The notes beneath the pieces are model-generated. The model saw only the letters and a program-made list of their open reading frames with translations, had not been told where the DNA came from and ran no database searches. A DNA stretch of 64,000 nucleotides, taken from assembly GCF_904846185.1 (NCBI RefSeq), contig NZ_CAJGZQ010000002.1, forward strand, positions 62,001-126,000, read 5' to 3'. This DNA comes from Psychrobacter immobilis. Its GTDB lineage: Bacteria; Pseudomonadota; Gammaproteobacteria; Pseudomonadales; Moraxellaceae. The stretch's first letter is position 1, and every line of letters begins with the position of its first letter. This document shows, piece by piece, positions 39,510 through 49,117 of this stretch. The translations under genes and the position numbers were made by a program.

Positions 39510-41096
39510 TTAGAACTGGTTCATCGTGTTCTTGCCGCCGCCAGCTTTAAGGGCATTTTCACCAGAGAAAATCTCTTTGTGATCATCACCAAGGTCAGAA
39601 CCAGCCATTGCTTGGTGCTTAACACAAGCGATGCCTTCACGGATTTCTTTACGTTGTACGCCAGCAGCATAAGCAAGCATACCATCTTCACCGAAGTAGC
39701 CTTTAGCAAGCTCATGCACGCTAAGCGCAGTGGTGTGATAAGTAGGTAGCGTGATTAAGTGATGGAATACACCTGCTTCACGTGACGCATCACGTTGGAA
39801 GTTTCTAGCCGCTTCGTCAGCTGCGGTATCAAGTTCAGTACCATCGTAATCAGCACTCATCAAGTCATCTTTATTGTAGGCAGATAGGTCTTTGCCTTCT
39901 TCTTCCCACTGAGCGATGATTTGCTTACGGAAGTTCAGTGTCCAGTTGAATGATGGGCTGTTGTTGTATACAAGCTTGGCTTTTGGCTGTTGCTCTTTAA
40001 TACGATCAACCATCATTTTGATGTGTGCGACGTCTGGAGTCGGTGTCTCGATCCATAGTAGATCAGCGCCATTTTCTAGAGCCGTTACACAGTCAAGTAC
40101 GACACGGTCGATGTTCGTTTCTTCACGGAACTGATATAGACCATTTTGAAGACGAACTGGACGTACTAATTTGCCGTTATGCTTAAGCAAGCTGTCATTC
40201 TCTTTGGCGTTTTCTAGCGTGACTTCTTCCATCTCGATAAAATCGATGTACTGAGAAGCAAGGTCGCCTGGCTCATTTGATACTGGAATTTTTTGCGTTA
40301 GTGACGCGCCTTCAGAGTCAGTACGAGCAACGATAACGCCGTCTTCAACACCAAGCTCTAAGAATGCATAACGAATAGCGTTGATTTTTGCGATATAGTC
40401 TTCATGCGGTACAGTGACTTTACCCGCTTGGTGACCACATTGCTTCGCGTCAGATACTTGGTTTTCAACCTGAATAGCACAAGCACCAGCTTCAATCATT
40501 TGCTTAGTTAGCAAGTAAGTGGCTTCTTCGTTACCGAAACCTGCATCGATGTCAGCAATGATTGGCACAACATGTGAATCAAAGTTTTCGATTTTTTCTA
40601 GGATGGCTGAGGTATCTTGACCCGCTTCTTCTGCAGCGTTTAGCTCACGGAAGTAGTCGTTCAATACTTTAGCATCAGCTTGACGTAAGAAGGTGTAGAT
40701 TTCTTCGATTAGCTTAGGTACAGAGGTTTTTTCATGCATAGATTGGTCAGGAAGAGGACCAAACTCAGAGCGAAGGGCTGCAACCATCCAACCTGATAGG
40801 TAGATGTAAGTTTTAGACGTAGTACCAAAATATTTTTTCTTAGCGTACATAGTTTGTTGTGCCACAAAACCATGCCATGCACCTAAAGACTGCGTGTACT
40901 GAGACGTATCATTGTCATAGTCTTCCATGTCTTGACGCATGATTTTTGCAGTATATTTGGCGATATCTAAGCCCGTTTTAAAACGGTTTTGTGACATCAT
41001 ACGTGCCGCATCGGTTTCGCTGATATTCTGCCAGTTACCGTGCTTTTGCTTTAATTCACGTACTAAGTCGATCGCTGATTTATATGCAGTTGACAT
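39510..41096 (-). CDS. aceA: Isocitrate lyase (long form)
   Basis: A protein of 528 aa, the long isocitrate lyase type found in Acinetobacter and Pseudomonas (about 530 aa; E. coli AceA is 434). It splits isocitrate into succinate and glyoxylate. The catalytic Cys lies in DAKQCGHQAGKVTVPHEDYI, a variant of the KKCGH signature. PIIADIDAGFGNEEATYLL, VIVARTDSEGASL and LVYNNSPSFNWT are further active-site segments. It works with glcB in this window to bypass the decarboxylating TCA steps. A divergent LysR-type gene stands upstream. Confidence 0.96.
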   Translation of the reverse strand: MSTAYKSAIDLVRELKQKHGNWQNISETDAARMMSQNRFKTGLDIAKYTAKIMRQDMEDYDNDTSQYTQSLGAWHGFVAQQTMYAKKKYFGTTSKTYIYLSGWMVAALRSEFGPLPDQSMHEKTSVPKLIEEIYTFLRQADAKVLNDYFRELNAAEEAGQDTSAILEKIENFDSHVVPIIADIDAGFGNEEATYLLTKQMIEAGACAIQVENQVSDAKQCGHQAGKVTVPHEDYIAKINAIRYAFLELGVEDGVIVARTDSEGASLTQKIPVSNEPGDLASQYIDFIEMEEVTLENAKENDSLLKHNGKLVRPVRLQNGLYQFREETNIDRVVLDCVTALENGADLLWIETPTPDVAHIKMMVDRIKEQQPKAKLVYNNSPSFNWTLNFRKQIIAQWEEEGKDLSAYNKDDLMSADYDGTELDTAADEAARNFQRDASREAGVFHHLITLPTYHTTALSVHELAKGYFGEDGMLAYAAGVQRKEIREGIACVKHQAMAGSDLGDDHKEIFSGENALKAGGGKNTMNQF

Positions 41097-41786
41097 CTAT
41101 GTCTCCTTGGGGTGGTGAAAATTAGTAACTTAGAAAATTACAAGTATTGAGGTAATTTTGATATATGTAGAAAGATGCTGGCAGAAGTAAAAATCTAAAA
41201 TATAAACCTTGTGCGTTAGCAATCTCTACTAAACTATAAGAAAATTATGATAAAAGCAAATAAAACCTGTCGAATTGGTCAGCTTTTATTATTGGGTCTT
41301 TCGTTTTAGGTTGAATGCGCTTTTTTATAAGCCTTTTTTGACTGTTAAAGTGCTTATTGCCCTAAAAAGTGCCAACTACTAATTCAAGCTTAAAAACAAA
41401 TGAGAGCAAAAAATTAAGTTTGCGTAATAAAGGTTATGTCCGTATTTCCGCATGAAAATGCGATAAAATACCTGTGGTAGTCAATCCATCAAAACGCACG
41501 GCGACTGCCTAACATTAAACAAGGACTGATTAAGCGCTTGCTAGCCACTATAGCTAGGTTGCCTTGATTTATCTAGTTTATGATTATTATCTTGGGTATT
41601 TAATTTTATGATAGTACATATAAAACAATGACTTATGATGAATGATTTCAGTTATAATAAGCGTATATCAAAATAATTAATATAAAATTGTCCTTATTTC
41701 ATGCTGTTATAGATGATTTATACTAAATAACAGGGCAAAAAACGCCGCGTTTGTAGTGGTATTTATTTTAAGGTAAAGAGACATAT
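41097..41786. other. 690-bp divergent region between aceA and the LysR regulator
   Basis: No gene is visible. It must carry the promoters of aceA and the regulator. Near 41531-41567 on the minus strand is a partial third copy of the dispersed repeat (CAAGGCAACCTAGC and AAGCG shared). The flanking 41580-41760 is AT-rich. A LysR-type operator (T-N11-A with inverted repeat) is expected, but none stands out. Confidence 0.4.
41531..41567 (-). repeat. Dispersed intergenic repeat, partial copy 3
   Basis: On the minus strand it reads CAAGGCAACCTAGC followed later by AAGCGCTTAATC. It matches the first 14 bp of copies 1 and 2 except for one base, and weakly beyond. Confidence 0.4.
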
Positions 41787-42776
41787 ATGAATTTGCAGCG
41801 GGTAGATTTAAATTTATTGGTACATCTAGATGTGTTGTTACGAGAAAAAAACGTCACTCGTGCAGCTGAGCAGCTTGGCATTACCCAACCTGCGATGAGT
41901 AATATTTTGCGCCGGCTACGTAAGCTATTTAATGATCCATTGCTGGTACGCTCATCCGAAGGCATGACGCCGACTGAACGCGCTTTGGAGTTGCAACCTC
42001 GTATCCGTGAAATACTGGCGGATTTGACACAAGTATTAGAGCCACGCACAGAATTTCGTCCTTATAGTACCTCGCGCGTTTTTCGTATCATGACCTCAGA
42101 CTATGCTGAAGCGACATTGGTACCAAAATTGGTCAAAGCATTGCGCTCAGAGGCACCAAATGTCATCTTAGATTTCTTAACGCCATCGGACGTCTCATAT
42201 CGTGATATGGAGCAGGGGCGAGTGGATTTGGCGATCAACCGCTTTAATGAAATTCCGCAAAGTTTCCACCAAGTTTTGGTCTGGCGTGATACCTTTAGCT
42301 GCCTATTGTCCTCTGACAGTCCCTATGCGCATCGCTTTAATCTAAAAAATTATCTTAAGGCGCAGCACGTTTGGGTCTCTAAAACGGGTATGGGTGTGGG
42401 ATTTGGTGTCAATCCAGAAAAATCTGGTGGCCTAGGTTCAATTGATCAAGCACTGCAACGTTTAGGTCAAAAACGTCAAATCAGTGTTTTTACCCGCCAC
42501 TATCAAATGCCAGCCATGCTCGCAGCCAATAAAGATTTGGTTGCAACTTTGCCTACGCGTGTAGCAAAAATGCAAGCTAATAACGACAGTATCATGATGG
42601 TCGAGCCACCATTTTTTATCCCTGAATTTGAGCTAACGATGGCGTGGTCGCCTTTGCTGCAGCATCATCCCGCCCATCGATGGTTGCGTCAGCTTATCAT
42701 GCATGTGGCTCGTCAAATTGTTGACGAAGAAGAGAATCCACCCCAAGAAATTCCTGTGATGAATCATTTGTTTTAA
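41787..42776 (+). CDS. LysR-family transcriptional regulator divergent from aceA
   Basis: A protein of 329 aa. The winged helix is clear: VDLNLLVHLDVLLREKNVTR, then AAEQLGITQPAMSNILRRLR as the recognition helix (about residues 29-48) and LRKLFNDPLLVRSSEGMTPT. The C-terminal effector domain begins around FRIMTSDYAEATLVPKL. The sequence style (LNLL, DPLLVR) belongs to the NodD/PcaQ-like LysR branch. LysR genes often control the divergent neighbour, so regulation of aceA is a fair inference, but the effector is unknown. AAGG lies upstream of the ATG at moderate spacing. Confidence 0.9.
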   Translation: MNLQRVDLNLLVHLDVLLREKNVTRAAEQLGITQPAMSNILRRLRKLFNDPLLVRSSEGMTPTERALELQPRIREILADLTQVLEPRTEFRPYSTSRVFRIMTSDYAEATLVPKLVKALRSEAPNVILDFLTPSDVSYRDMEQGRVDLAINRFNEIPQSFHQVLVWRDTFSCLLSSDSPYAHRFNLKNYLKAQHVWVSKTGMGVGFGVNPEKSGGLGSIDQALQRLGQKRQISVFTRHYQMPAMLAANKDLVATLPTRVAKMQANNDSIMMVEPPFFIPEFELTMAWSPLLQHHPAHRWLRQLIMHVARQIVDEEENPPQEIPVMNHLF

Positions 42777-42812
42777 GCCATTTATTTTTGGTTATCAATT
42801 GCTTATTTATTA

Positions 42813-42838
42813 AACCAGCCCAAGCGCTGGTTTTTTTA
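42813..42838 (+). terminator. Rho-independent terminator after the LysR gene
   Basis: ACCAGC / GCTGGT with a 6-base loop and seven Ts, 36 bp after the stop. Confidence 0.8.
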
Positions 42839-43195
42839 TTGGCGTAATTTTACTGAAAAATCTCGTCCAAGATTTTGACCTAATAAATCGGTCAGTCACA
42901 TTCTTAACATCTTACGAACACTTCTTTATAACTTGTAAAACTACTCGTTGTACATTTTGCTATGATAAATCCCACTTAAGAAAAAACACAAATACATAGC
43001 CTATTGTTAAGTTATACGACAGTATCGGATTTCATAAGAGCGTTGATGAAGTTGTCCAATTTAACCAGATACGTTTATAAAAATGACCACTCTTGCTTTA
43101 TGTATTTCTAAGGTTTATGTGTTTCTAAGATTTCAGATGTTGAAGCGATCAATTTTCAAACCAATAAAATAGTTTAATAAATAAGGATAATAATC
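42839..43195. other. Leader region of the sad-like gene with a 17-bp direct repeat
   Basis: About 357 bp with no gene. At 43101-43134 TGTATTTCTAAGGTTTA and TGTGTTTCTAAGATTTC form a tandem 17-bp direct repeat with three differences, about 60 bp before the start of the dehydrogenase. AAGGATAAT is the ribosome site, 6 nt before the ATG. Confidence 0.4.
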
Positions 43196-44578
43196 ATGGC
43201 AGATATTACTACTATAAACCCAGCAACGGGTGAAGCGATCAAAGAATACGATTATATGAGTAATGACGAGGTGAACAATATTGTTGAATCCTCGCACCAA
43301 GCATTTACTGAGTGGCGTAAAACCAGCCATGAGGCGCGTGCAAAAGTTATCAATTCTATCGGTGAGACATTGCTCAAGTACAAAGAAGAGTTGTCTGAAC
43401 TCATGACTGAGGAGCGTGGTAAGCTCTATAGTCAGAGTTTGCAAGAAATAGATTTGTGTAAGGCGATTTGCGACTATACCGCAGAAAAAGGAGTGGCTGC
43501 ACTTGCTGACGATGAACGTGATATTGAAGGCTTGAAGAAAGGTATTGTGACTTATCAGCCTATCGGTGTCATTTATGGCATGCAGCCATGGAACTTTCCT
43601 GCTTACCAAGTATTCCGTTATACCATCGCAAATCTGATGGCAGGTAATAGTATTTTACTCAAGCACGCATCAAACGTGACTGGTTCAGGCTTGTTAATCG
43701 AAAAAATCTTCCATGAATCAGAGTTACCAAACGATTTGTTCCGTACGATTTTAATCGATCACGACCAATCAGAAGCATTAATCGGTCATGACAAAGTGCG
43801 CGGTGTCACACTGACAGGTAGCGACGGCGCTGGTAGCATTGTGGGTCAGCAAGCAGCAAAAGCCATTAAAAAGGTGGTGCTAGAATTAGGCTCAAACGAT
43901 GCCTTTATTGTCTTAGAAGATGCTGATGTAGAGTTAGCGGTAGAAACTTGTACCCAAGCGCGTCTCATTAATAATGGTGAAACTTGTGTCGCCGCTAAGC
44001 GCTTTATCGTTGTTGATAGCTTATACGATGATTTCCGTGAACGCATTGTCAAAAAGTTTGCAGACGCTAAATCTGGCGATCCGATGGATGATGCCTCTGA
44101 TCTTGGTCCATTAGCCCGCAAAGATTTACAAGAAAAATTGCATGAGCAAGTAGAAGACAGTGTGGCAAAAGGCGCAACGATTGCTGTTGGTGGTCAATTG
44201 CCAGAAGGTAAAGGCAGTTTTTATCCAGCAACTATCTTGGAGAATGTCGAAAAAGGACAACCTGCCTATGATGACGAATTATTTGGTCCTGTCGCCTCAT
44301 TAATACGAGCCAAAGACCAAGATGATGCATTACGCATTGCCAATGACAGTCGCTACGGTTTGGGCGGTGCTATCTTCTCTAAAGACGAAGACAAAGCCAT
44401 TCGCCTAGCGCGTGAAGAGTTTGATACGGGCATGGTTTACATCAATGGTTACGGTCTTGCAAATCCAGCGTTGCCATTTGGTGGAGTGAAAAACTCAGGT
44501 CATGGTCGCGAGCATGGCGGTTTTGGTATCAAAGAATTTGTAAATATTAAAGGGTTACATGTCCATAAAAGTCAATAA
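43196..44578 (+). CDS. sad: Aldehyde dehydrogenase, succinate-semialdehyde dehydrogenase Sad-like
   Basis: A protein of 460 aa (E. coli Sad/YneI is 462). Aldehyde dehydrogenase superfamily: GVIYGMQPWNFPAYQVFRYT for cofactor and substrate, then VTLTGSDGAGSIVGQQAAK, VVLELGSNDAFIVLEDADV with the catalytic Glu, and INNGETCVAAKRFIV with the catalytic Cys. The ELGSNDAFIV wording and the total length are typical of the Sad group, which oxidises succinate semialdehyde with NAD. No GABA transaminase is adjacent, so the physiological substrate is not fixed by context. Single-gene unit with its own terminator. Confidence 0.85.
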   Translation: MADITTINPATGEAIKEYDYMSNDEVNNIVESSHQAFTEWRKTSHEARAKVINSIGETLLKYKEELSELMTEERGKLYSQSLQEIDLCKAICDYTAEKGVAALADDERDIEGLKKGIVTYQPIGVIYGMQPWNFPAYQVFRYTIANLMAGNSILLKHASNVTGSGLLIEKIFHESELPNDLFRTILIDHDQSEALIGHDKVRGVTLTGSDGAGSIVGQQAAKAIKKVVLELGSNDAFIVLEDADVELAVETCTQARLINNGETCVAAKRFIVVDSLYDDFRERIVKKFADAKSGDPMDDASDLGPLARKDLQEKLHEQVEDSVAKGATIAVGGQLPEGKGSFYPATILENVEKGQPAYDDELFGPVASLIRAKDQDDALRIANDSRYGLGGAIFSKDEDKAIRLAREEFDTGMVYINGYGLANPALPFGGVKNSGHGREHGGFGIKEFVNIKGLHVHKSQ

Positions 44579-44633
44579 TAGCTGACGTCTTCGGGATTAA
44601 TATGCTTTAGAAGATTTTAAAGGTAGCTATTAG

Positions 44634-44669
44634 AAAGCCCAGTCATTCATTGAGTGACTGGGCTTTTTT
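44634..44669 (+). terminator. Rho-independent terminator after the sad-like gene
   Basis: AAAGCCCAGTCA / TGACTGGGCTTT, a perfect 12-bp stem with a 9-base loop, followed by Ts. Confidence 0.9.
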
Positions 44670-44728
44670 ATGCGAAGAGTTTAAGTTTGATAGTTGGTGC
44701 CTGATAATTTGTGACTGTCGCTATTTAC

Positions 44729-45421
44729 TCAGTCGTTCAAATATAGTTTTAACGGTAGCGTTGGTAAAGACATACTTTGTTGATTGGATGCTTGAGCATG
44801 GTCTAGCGAAAGTGCGCCTTTGGCCAATAATAAAATCGTCCAAGGGAGCAATTGATGCTCAAGCTTTTGCACGCGTGCTTGCAAGCTATCGGCAGTGTCT
44901 CTTTGATGTATCTCTAACAGCGCTTGGGTCAAAACAGCCCCCGCGTCAAGCTCGGCAGTGACGACATGAATACTACAGCCATGATGTCGCTCACCTGCTT
45001 GTATCGCACGCTGATGGGTATCAAGGCCTTTATAGACAGGTAGTAAAGAGGGGTGCAGATTAATCATCGGCGCTGGTGCATTATCGATAAAATCTGCACT
45101 CAAGACACGCATAAAACCAGCTAACACAATGACATCTGGTTGCCATGATGCTAGTTGGCTGCTGGCATGACTCTCAAAGGTCATGATGCCCATGCGTTTG
45201 CCGCTAGCAACATGTGACAATACTGCCACAGGAATGTCAGCGTCTTTTGCACGGGTGATGGCATAAGCATCTTCACGGTTGCTTATGACGCCAACAATCT
45301 CAATTGGCAGTGCGCCAGCTTGCATCGCATCTATCAGTACTTGCAAGTTGCTACCACTACCAGAGACCAGTACAGCAATCCGTAAAGGGTTATTATCAAT
45401 TTTCTTTTGACTGTCTAACAT
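44729..45421 (-). CDS. purN: Phosphoribosylglycinamide formyltransferase
   Basis: A protein of 230 aa (E. coli PurN is 212). It transfers a formyl group from 10-formyl-THF to GAR in purine synthesis. Seen are VLVSGSGSNLQVLIDAM (phosphate binding), the catalytic HPSLLPVYKGLDTH region with Asn and His in MINLHPSLL, and CSIHVVTAELDAGAVLTQA with the catalytic Asp. Its ATG overlaps the purM stop by one base (TAATG), so translation is coupled. About 15-20 extra residues at the C-terminus (SNQQSMSLPTLPLKLYLND) are not typical. Confidence 0.96.
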   Translation of the reverse strand: MLDSQKKIDNNPLRIAVLVSGSGSNLQVLIDAMQAGALPIEIVGVISNREDAYAITRAKDADIPVAVLSHVASGKRMGIMTFESHASSQLASWQPDVIVLAGFMRVLSADFIDNAPAPMINLHPSLLPVYKGLDTHQRAIQAGERHHGCSIHVVTAELDAGAVLTQALLEIHQRDTADSLQARVQKLEHQLLPWTILLLAKGALSLDHAQASNQQSMSLPTLPLKLYLND

Positions 45422-46476
45422 TAACGGTACACCACTGCGTCCGCTTCACGACTAACCATTTCACCTAATTGCCAAGCTTTTTCACCAGCATCGTTCAAAG
45501 TTTGAATAGCCTCATCTGCTTTATCTTTAGGCACGACAATGACAAAACCAACGCCGCAGTTAAAGGTGCGGTACATCTCGCTTTGTTCAATATTTCCTTG
45601 GGTTTGTAACCAAGTGAATAGCTCTGAGAACTGCCAGCTAGCCGTATCAATACTAGCAGCTAAATTCTCTGGTAATACACGTGGTAAATTATCGGTTAAG
45701 CCGCCACCGGTGATGTGTGACATTGCATGCAGCGCTGAGCTACCAAGAGTATCTTGTAGCGCTTTAATCGCTTTAACATAGATGCGAGTAGGGGCCATTA
45801 ACGCGTCTTGGATAGGCTGACCGTCTAATTGCTCATCGCTAGTAGTCACATCAATGCCGCTGACTTCGATGACTTTACGCACCAATGAATAACCGTTTGA
45901 GTGTGCACCACTTGAGGCAAGAGCGATCAATACATCGCCTTCCGCGACGTTTTCGCCAGTGATGACTTCTGCTTCTTCGACCACACCGACACAAAAGCCT
46001 GCCAAGTCATAATCGTCGTCTTGATACATACCTGGCATCTCAGCGGTTTCGCCGCCGATCAGGGCACAGTTTGATAACTTACAGCCTTCACCAATACCAG
46101 TGACCACAGTCGCTGCTACATCAATATCAAGCTTGCCAGTCGCATAGTAATCTAAGAAAAATAATGGCTCTGCACCGCAAACCAATAAATCGTTGACGCA
46201 CATGGCGACCAAGTCGATACCGATCGTGTCGTGACGGTTTAGCTGTAACGCCAGTTTAAGTTTGGTGCCCACACCATCAGTACCTGAAACTAATAACGGT
46301 GAGGTGTAACCAGTTGGTATACGACAAAGCGCTCCAAAGCCGCCAAGTCCGCCCACAACTTCAGGACGAGAGGTGGCTTTTGCCACTGATTTAATACGTT
46401 GTACCAACGCATCGCCAGCATCAATATCAACACCAGCATCTTTGTAGCTTAAAGAAGGCTTGTTACTCATGGTCAT
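45421..46476 (-). CDS. purM: Phosphoribosylformylglycinamidine cyclo-ligase
   Basis: A protein of 351 aa (E. coli PurM is 345). It closes the imidazole ring of AIR using ATP. Characteristic segments are [20 protein letters not shown] at the N-terminus, [39 protein letters not shown] and [13 protein letters not shown]. Either of the first two Met codons (M1, M3) could start. It is upstream of purN in a two-gene operon and divergent from the perM gene. Confidence 0.97.
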   Translation of the reverse strand: MTMSNKPSLSYKDAGVDIDAGDALVQRIKSVAKATSRPEVVGGLGGFGALCRIPTGYTSPLLVSGTDGVGTKLKLALQLNRHDTIGIDLVAMCVNDLLVCGAEPLFFLDYYATGKLDIDVAATVVTGIGEGCKLSNCALIGGETAEMPGMYQDDDYDLAGFCVGVVEEAEVITGENVAEGDVLIALASSGAHSNGYSLVRKVIEVSGIDVTTSDEQLDGQPIQDALMAPTRIYVKAIKALQDTLGSSALHAMSHITGGGLTDNLPRVLPENLAASIDTASWQFSELFTWLQTQGNIEQSEMYRTFNCGVGFVIVVPKDKADEAIQTLNDAGEKAWQLGEMVSREADAVVYR

Positions 46477-46811
46477 CTCACAAATTTTATAGGGAATGAA
46501 GGTCTGTCAGTAGAAAATCGAGTTGGTCGTGTTAATTCTGAATATAGTGCGCGCATTATACCCAAAAATGACCCTTACTCGCAAAGCAACTTGCGGATAT
46601 TTGGCGGATATTTCACGAAGACTGACTTTAAGTAGTAAATAAAAAGTTAAGAAACAAAAAATGACGGATTTTTTGCTGTACTCTGCGATAATGGAACGCT
46701 AAATTTATTGTCGATAACAGTTCGCTATTACGCCGTTGTTGTACGATAAGACGTATCATTTCTTTCAATTATACCTCCATCTTAAATCAGCCTATCATAG
46801 GATTCCTTGTC
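46477..46811. other. Divergent promoter region of purM and perM
   Basis: 335 bp without a gene. It must hold both promoters. The segment around 46600-46620 repeats GGATATTT. No PurR-type operator could be recognised. Confidence 0.3.
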
Positions 46812-47918
46812 ATGATGAACCAACCAATAGATCCTTTTTTTCGGCGCTTATTTATTGTCGTTGCGATGGTGGTGGGTATATTGTTACTGTATTTGATGAT
46901 GCCAGTCATTATACCGTTTGTCTTTGCTTTCGTACTGGCTTATTTGTTCAATCCGCTGGTCAAACGCTTATCGAAGTATATCAAACGCTGGGTGGCGATT
47001 ATCATTGTCTATTCCACCATCACTTTAGGAATGGTGCTACTGCTTTGGTGGTTAATACCGACTTTGTGGCATCAGTTGCAAGCGGCGTGGGAGTATCTGC
47101 CTAAGGTCTTAACTTGGTATAATGAAGTCGTACGTGAATGGTTCGTTAACAACAGTCGTATCAATCTGCCAGAGTTGGAGTCTAAAGGGTTTTCTGAGAC
47201 ATTGGTTGAATACATGCAGACCAATTATAAGTTTGAAGATGCCAGTACCATGATGAACCAAATATTGGTGTCGAGCATGAACTTCATCAATAATGCTGGA
47301 CTCATTGTGCTAGTACCGATTTTAACCTTTTATTTTTTGTTCAATTGGGATCAGCGTCTGCAAACATGGAAGCTGGCGATTCCCGCTGCGTATAGCCAAA
47401 AGGTCATTCAGATTGCTCGAGAGTGTGACCTTGCATTGATGGCATTTATCAAAGGTCAGCTATTGGTGATGGTCTTATTGGGTGCTATTTATGCAGTGCA
47501 ATTACAGCTTATTGGGCTTGAGCTTGGGCTTATTATTGGTATGGTTGCCGGTATTGCTAGCTTTGTTCCTTATTTGGGTTTTGGCATTGGTTTTATCGCT
47601 GCCATTATCGCCTGCCTGTTCCAGTTTGGGCTAAATTGGACGTATTTGTCGCTGATCGTCGGAGCGTTTTTAGTTGGGCAAGCCGCAGAAGGTTATATTC
47701 TACAGCCGTTACTATTGGGTGATAAGATAGGTCTATCGCCGCTTTGGGTGATTTTTGCCGTATTGGCAGGCGCAAGCTTATTGGGTTTTGTTGGTATGCT
47801 AATTGCTTTGCCAGTGTCTGCCGTGCTTAATGTACTGTTTCGCCATTTATACATCTACTATCGTTCGACAGATTTTTATAAAGGTCGTAAGCAATTGGCT
47901 TTGTTTGAGAAGAGGTAA
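46812..47918 (+). CDS. perM: AI-2E/PerM family membrane protein
   Basis: A protein of 368 aa with about seven to eight membrane helices. It starts with MMNQPIDPFFRRLFIVVAMV and has the N-terminal pair LMMPVIIPFVFAFVLAYLFN plus PLVKRLSKYIKRWVAI. An extracytoplasmic or amphipathic section follows (residues about 95-155), then VPILTFYFLFNWDQRL and the C-terminal block with YLGFGIGFIAAIIAC and LQPLLLGDKIGLSPLWVIFA. These are signatures of the AI-2E transporter superfamily. Substrate unknown. The order purM-perM-hda is common in gammaproteobacteria, which supports the symbol. Confidence 0.88.
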   Translation: MMNQPIDPFFRRLFIVVAMVVGILLLYLMMPVIIPFVFAFVLAYLFNPLVKRLSKYIKRWVAIIIVYSTITLGMVLLLWWLIPTLWHQLQAAWEYLPKVLTWYNEVVREWFVNNSRINLPELESKGFSETLVEYMQTNYKFEDASTMMNQILVSSMNFINNAGLIVLVPILTFYFLFNWDQRLQTWKLAIPAAYSQKVIQIARECDLALMAFIKGQLLVMVLLGAIYAVQLQLIGLELGLIIGMVAGIASFVPYLGFGIGFIAAIIACLFQFGLNWTYLSLIVGAFLVGQAAEGYILQPLLLGDKIGLSPLWVIFAVLAGASLLGFVGMLIALPVSAVLNVLFRHLYIYYRSTDFYKGRKQLALFEKR

Positions 47919-48250
47919 GTATTTTATCGTTAAATTGATAGAGTCATGGGGAATTAATAGTAAATGGTGTGAGAGATAAACAGCGATGGATAAGGCTTAA
48001 TAGGTAAAAGACTTGTCAGTCATTTTGCAAATATGTTATATATAGGCGCAGTATTGACAGTATCAGCCGTTAACCAGTTGGTCGTTAACAAGATGACTTT
48101 TGATTAGGTAATTCTCAGATATACTCTCGATTAAAACAACGAGATGCTAACGCAGCAAGTTTATATCAGGTAGTATAAGAGCATCTCAAAGACAGTTATT
48201 AATAATTTATCCTTTTATTTATTGCATTACGCAAAACGAGTTGATGATTC
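47919..48250. other. Intergenic region between perM and hda
   Basis: 332 bp without a gene. It contains an inverted repeat GAGATGCT (48141-48148) / AGCATCTC (48180-48187) with a 31-base loop that includes its own short complementarity. The hda promoter should be here. Confidence 0.35.
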
Positions 48251-49054
48251 ATGGCAGAAGCACAGCTAAGTCTCAATCTGGACATTAAGCATGATGCAAG
48301 TCTAAGTGACTTTGCCGGTCCTGGTTGGATGTCGATTATTGATGCAGTGCGGCAACTACATGTCGGCCTGATCGGTCAGCTGTACCTATTTGGCAGTCCT
48401 GCTACGGGCAAGTCGCACTTATTATCTGCTATCTGTGAGTCATTTATTGAGATGGACAAGTCAGCGATTTGTTTGTCACTCAATGAGTTGATTCATACCG
48501 ATGTGCACGTCCTCTCCTCTCTAGAAAACTTCGATCTAATCGCGATCGATGATTTAGAGGTGCTGGAGCAAAGCAGTCAATGGCAAGAAGCCTTATTTCA
48601 TTTGATTAATCGCAGTCGTGAAGGTCAGCGTCAATTGTTGTTTGCAGCCAATAAGCCTGCTGGTGATTTGCCCTTTCAATTGAGGGATTTGCTGACTCGT
48701 TTGGCACAAGCACCTACGTTTAAAGTACCCAATGGTCATGACTTAGCTGATCGTCAGGCGTTATTACAATCTATCTTGCGTCGGCGTGGTTGGCAGTTTG
48801 ATGATCGAATTATTGATTATTTGCTTACTGAAGGACCACATCGCATCGGTGCGATGATGGAAGTACTCAATTATATTCAGCCGATGTTTTCGAACCTTGG
48901 GCGTAGCAATATATCCAAAGCAGTCATCACTGACGCATTGCGTACCATTGATGAGCAGACACTAGCAGCAGAGCTTGCTGATATTGCGCAAGAGACACAA
49001 GTAGATAACGATTCAGCGGAACAAGATCAACATACGATGCCACTTGATTTTTAG
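48251..49054 (+). CDS. hda: DnaA regulatory inactivator Hda
   Basis: A protein of 267 aa (E. coli Hda is 233-248). It is an AAA+ protein related to DnaA domain III. The N-terminus has the beta-clamp-binding motif QLSLNL (residues 5-10), which fits its job of bringing DnaA-ATP to the replication clamp. Walker A is FGSPATGKSHLLSA, Walker B LIAIDDLEVL, and sensor II lies around GPHRIGAMMEVLNYI. It lacks the DNA-binding domain of DnaA. About 35 residues at the C-terminus are acidic and not conserved. It stimulates hydrolysis of ATP on DnaA after initiation. Confidence 0.92.
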   Translation: MAEAQLSLNLDIKHDASLSDFAGPGWMSIIDAVRQLHVGLIGQLYLFGSPATGKSHLLSAICESFIEMDKSAICLSLNELIHTDVHVLSSLENFDLIAIDDLEVLEQSSQWQEALFHLINRSREGQRQLLFAANKPAGDLPFQLRDLLTRLAQAPTFKVPNGHDLADRQALLQSILRRRGWQFDDRIIDYLLTEGPHRIGAMMEVLNYIQPMFSNLGRSNISKAVITDALRTIDEQTLAAELADIAQETQVDNDSAEQDQHTMPLDF

Positions 49055-49117
49055 CATTAACAACTAAAGTCTTTTATCCAAAGCGCTTTTACTATTGCCA
49101 AAACGTTTTCACTATTA

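Noticed and set aside
44650..44961. 103-aa plus-strand frame after the sad-like gene
   Set aside because: It is antisense to purN and overlaps the terminator of the upstream gene.
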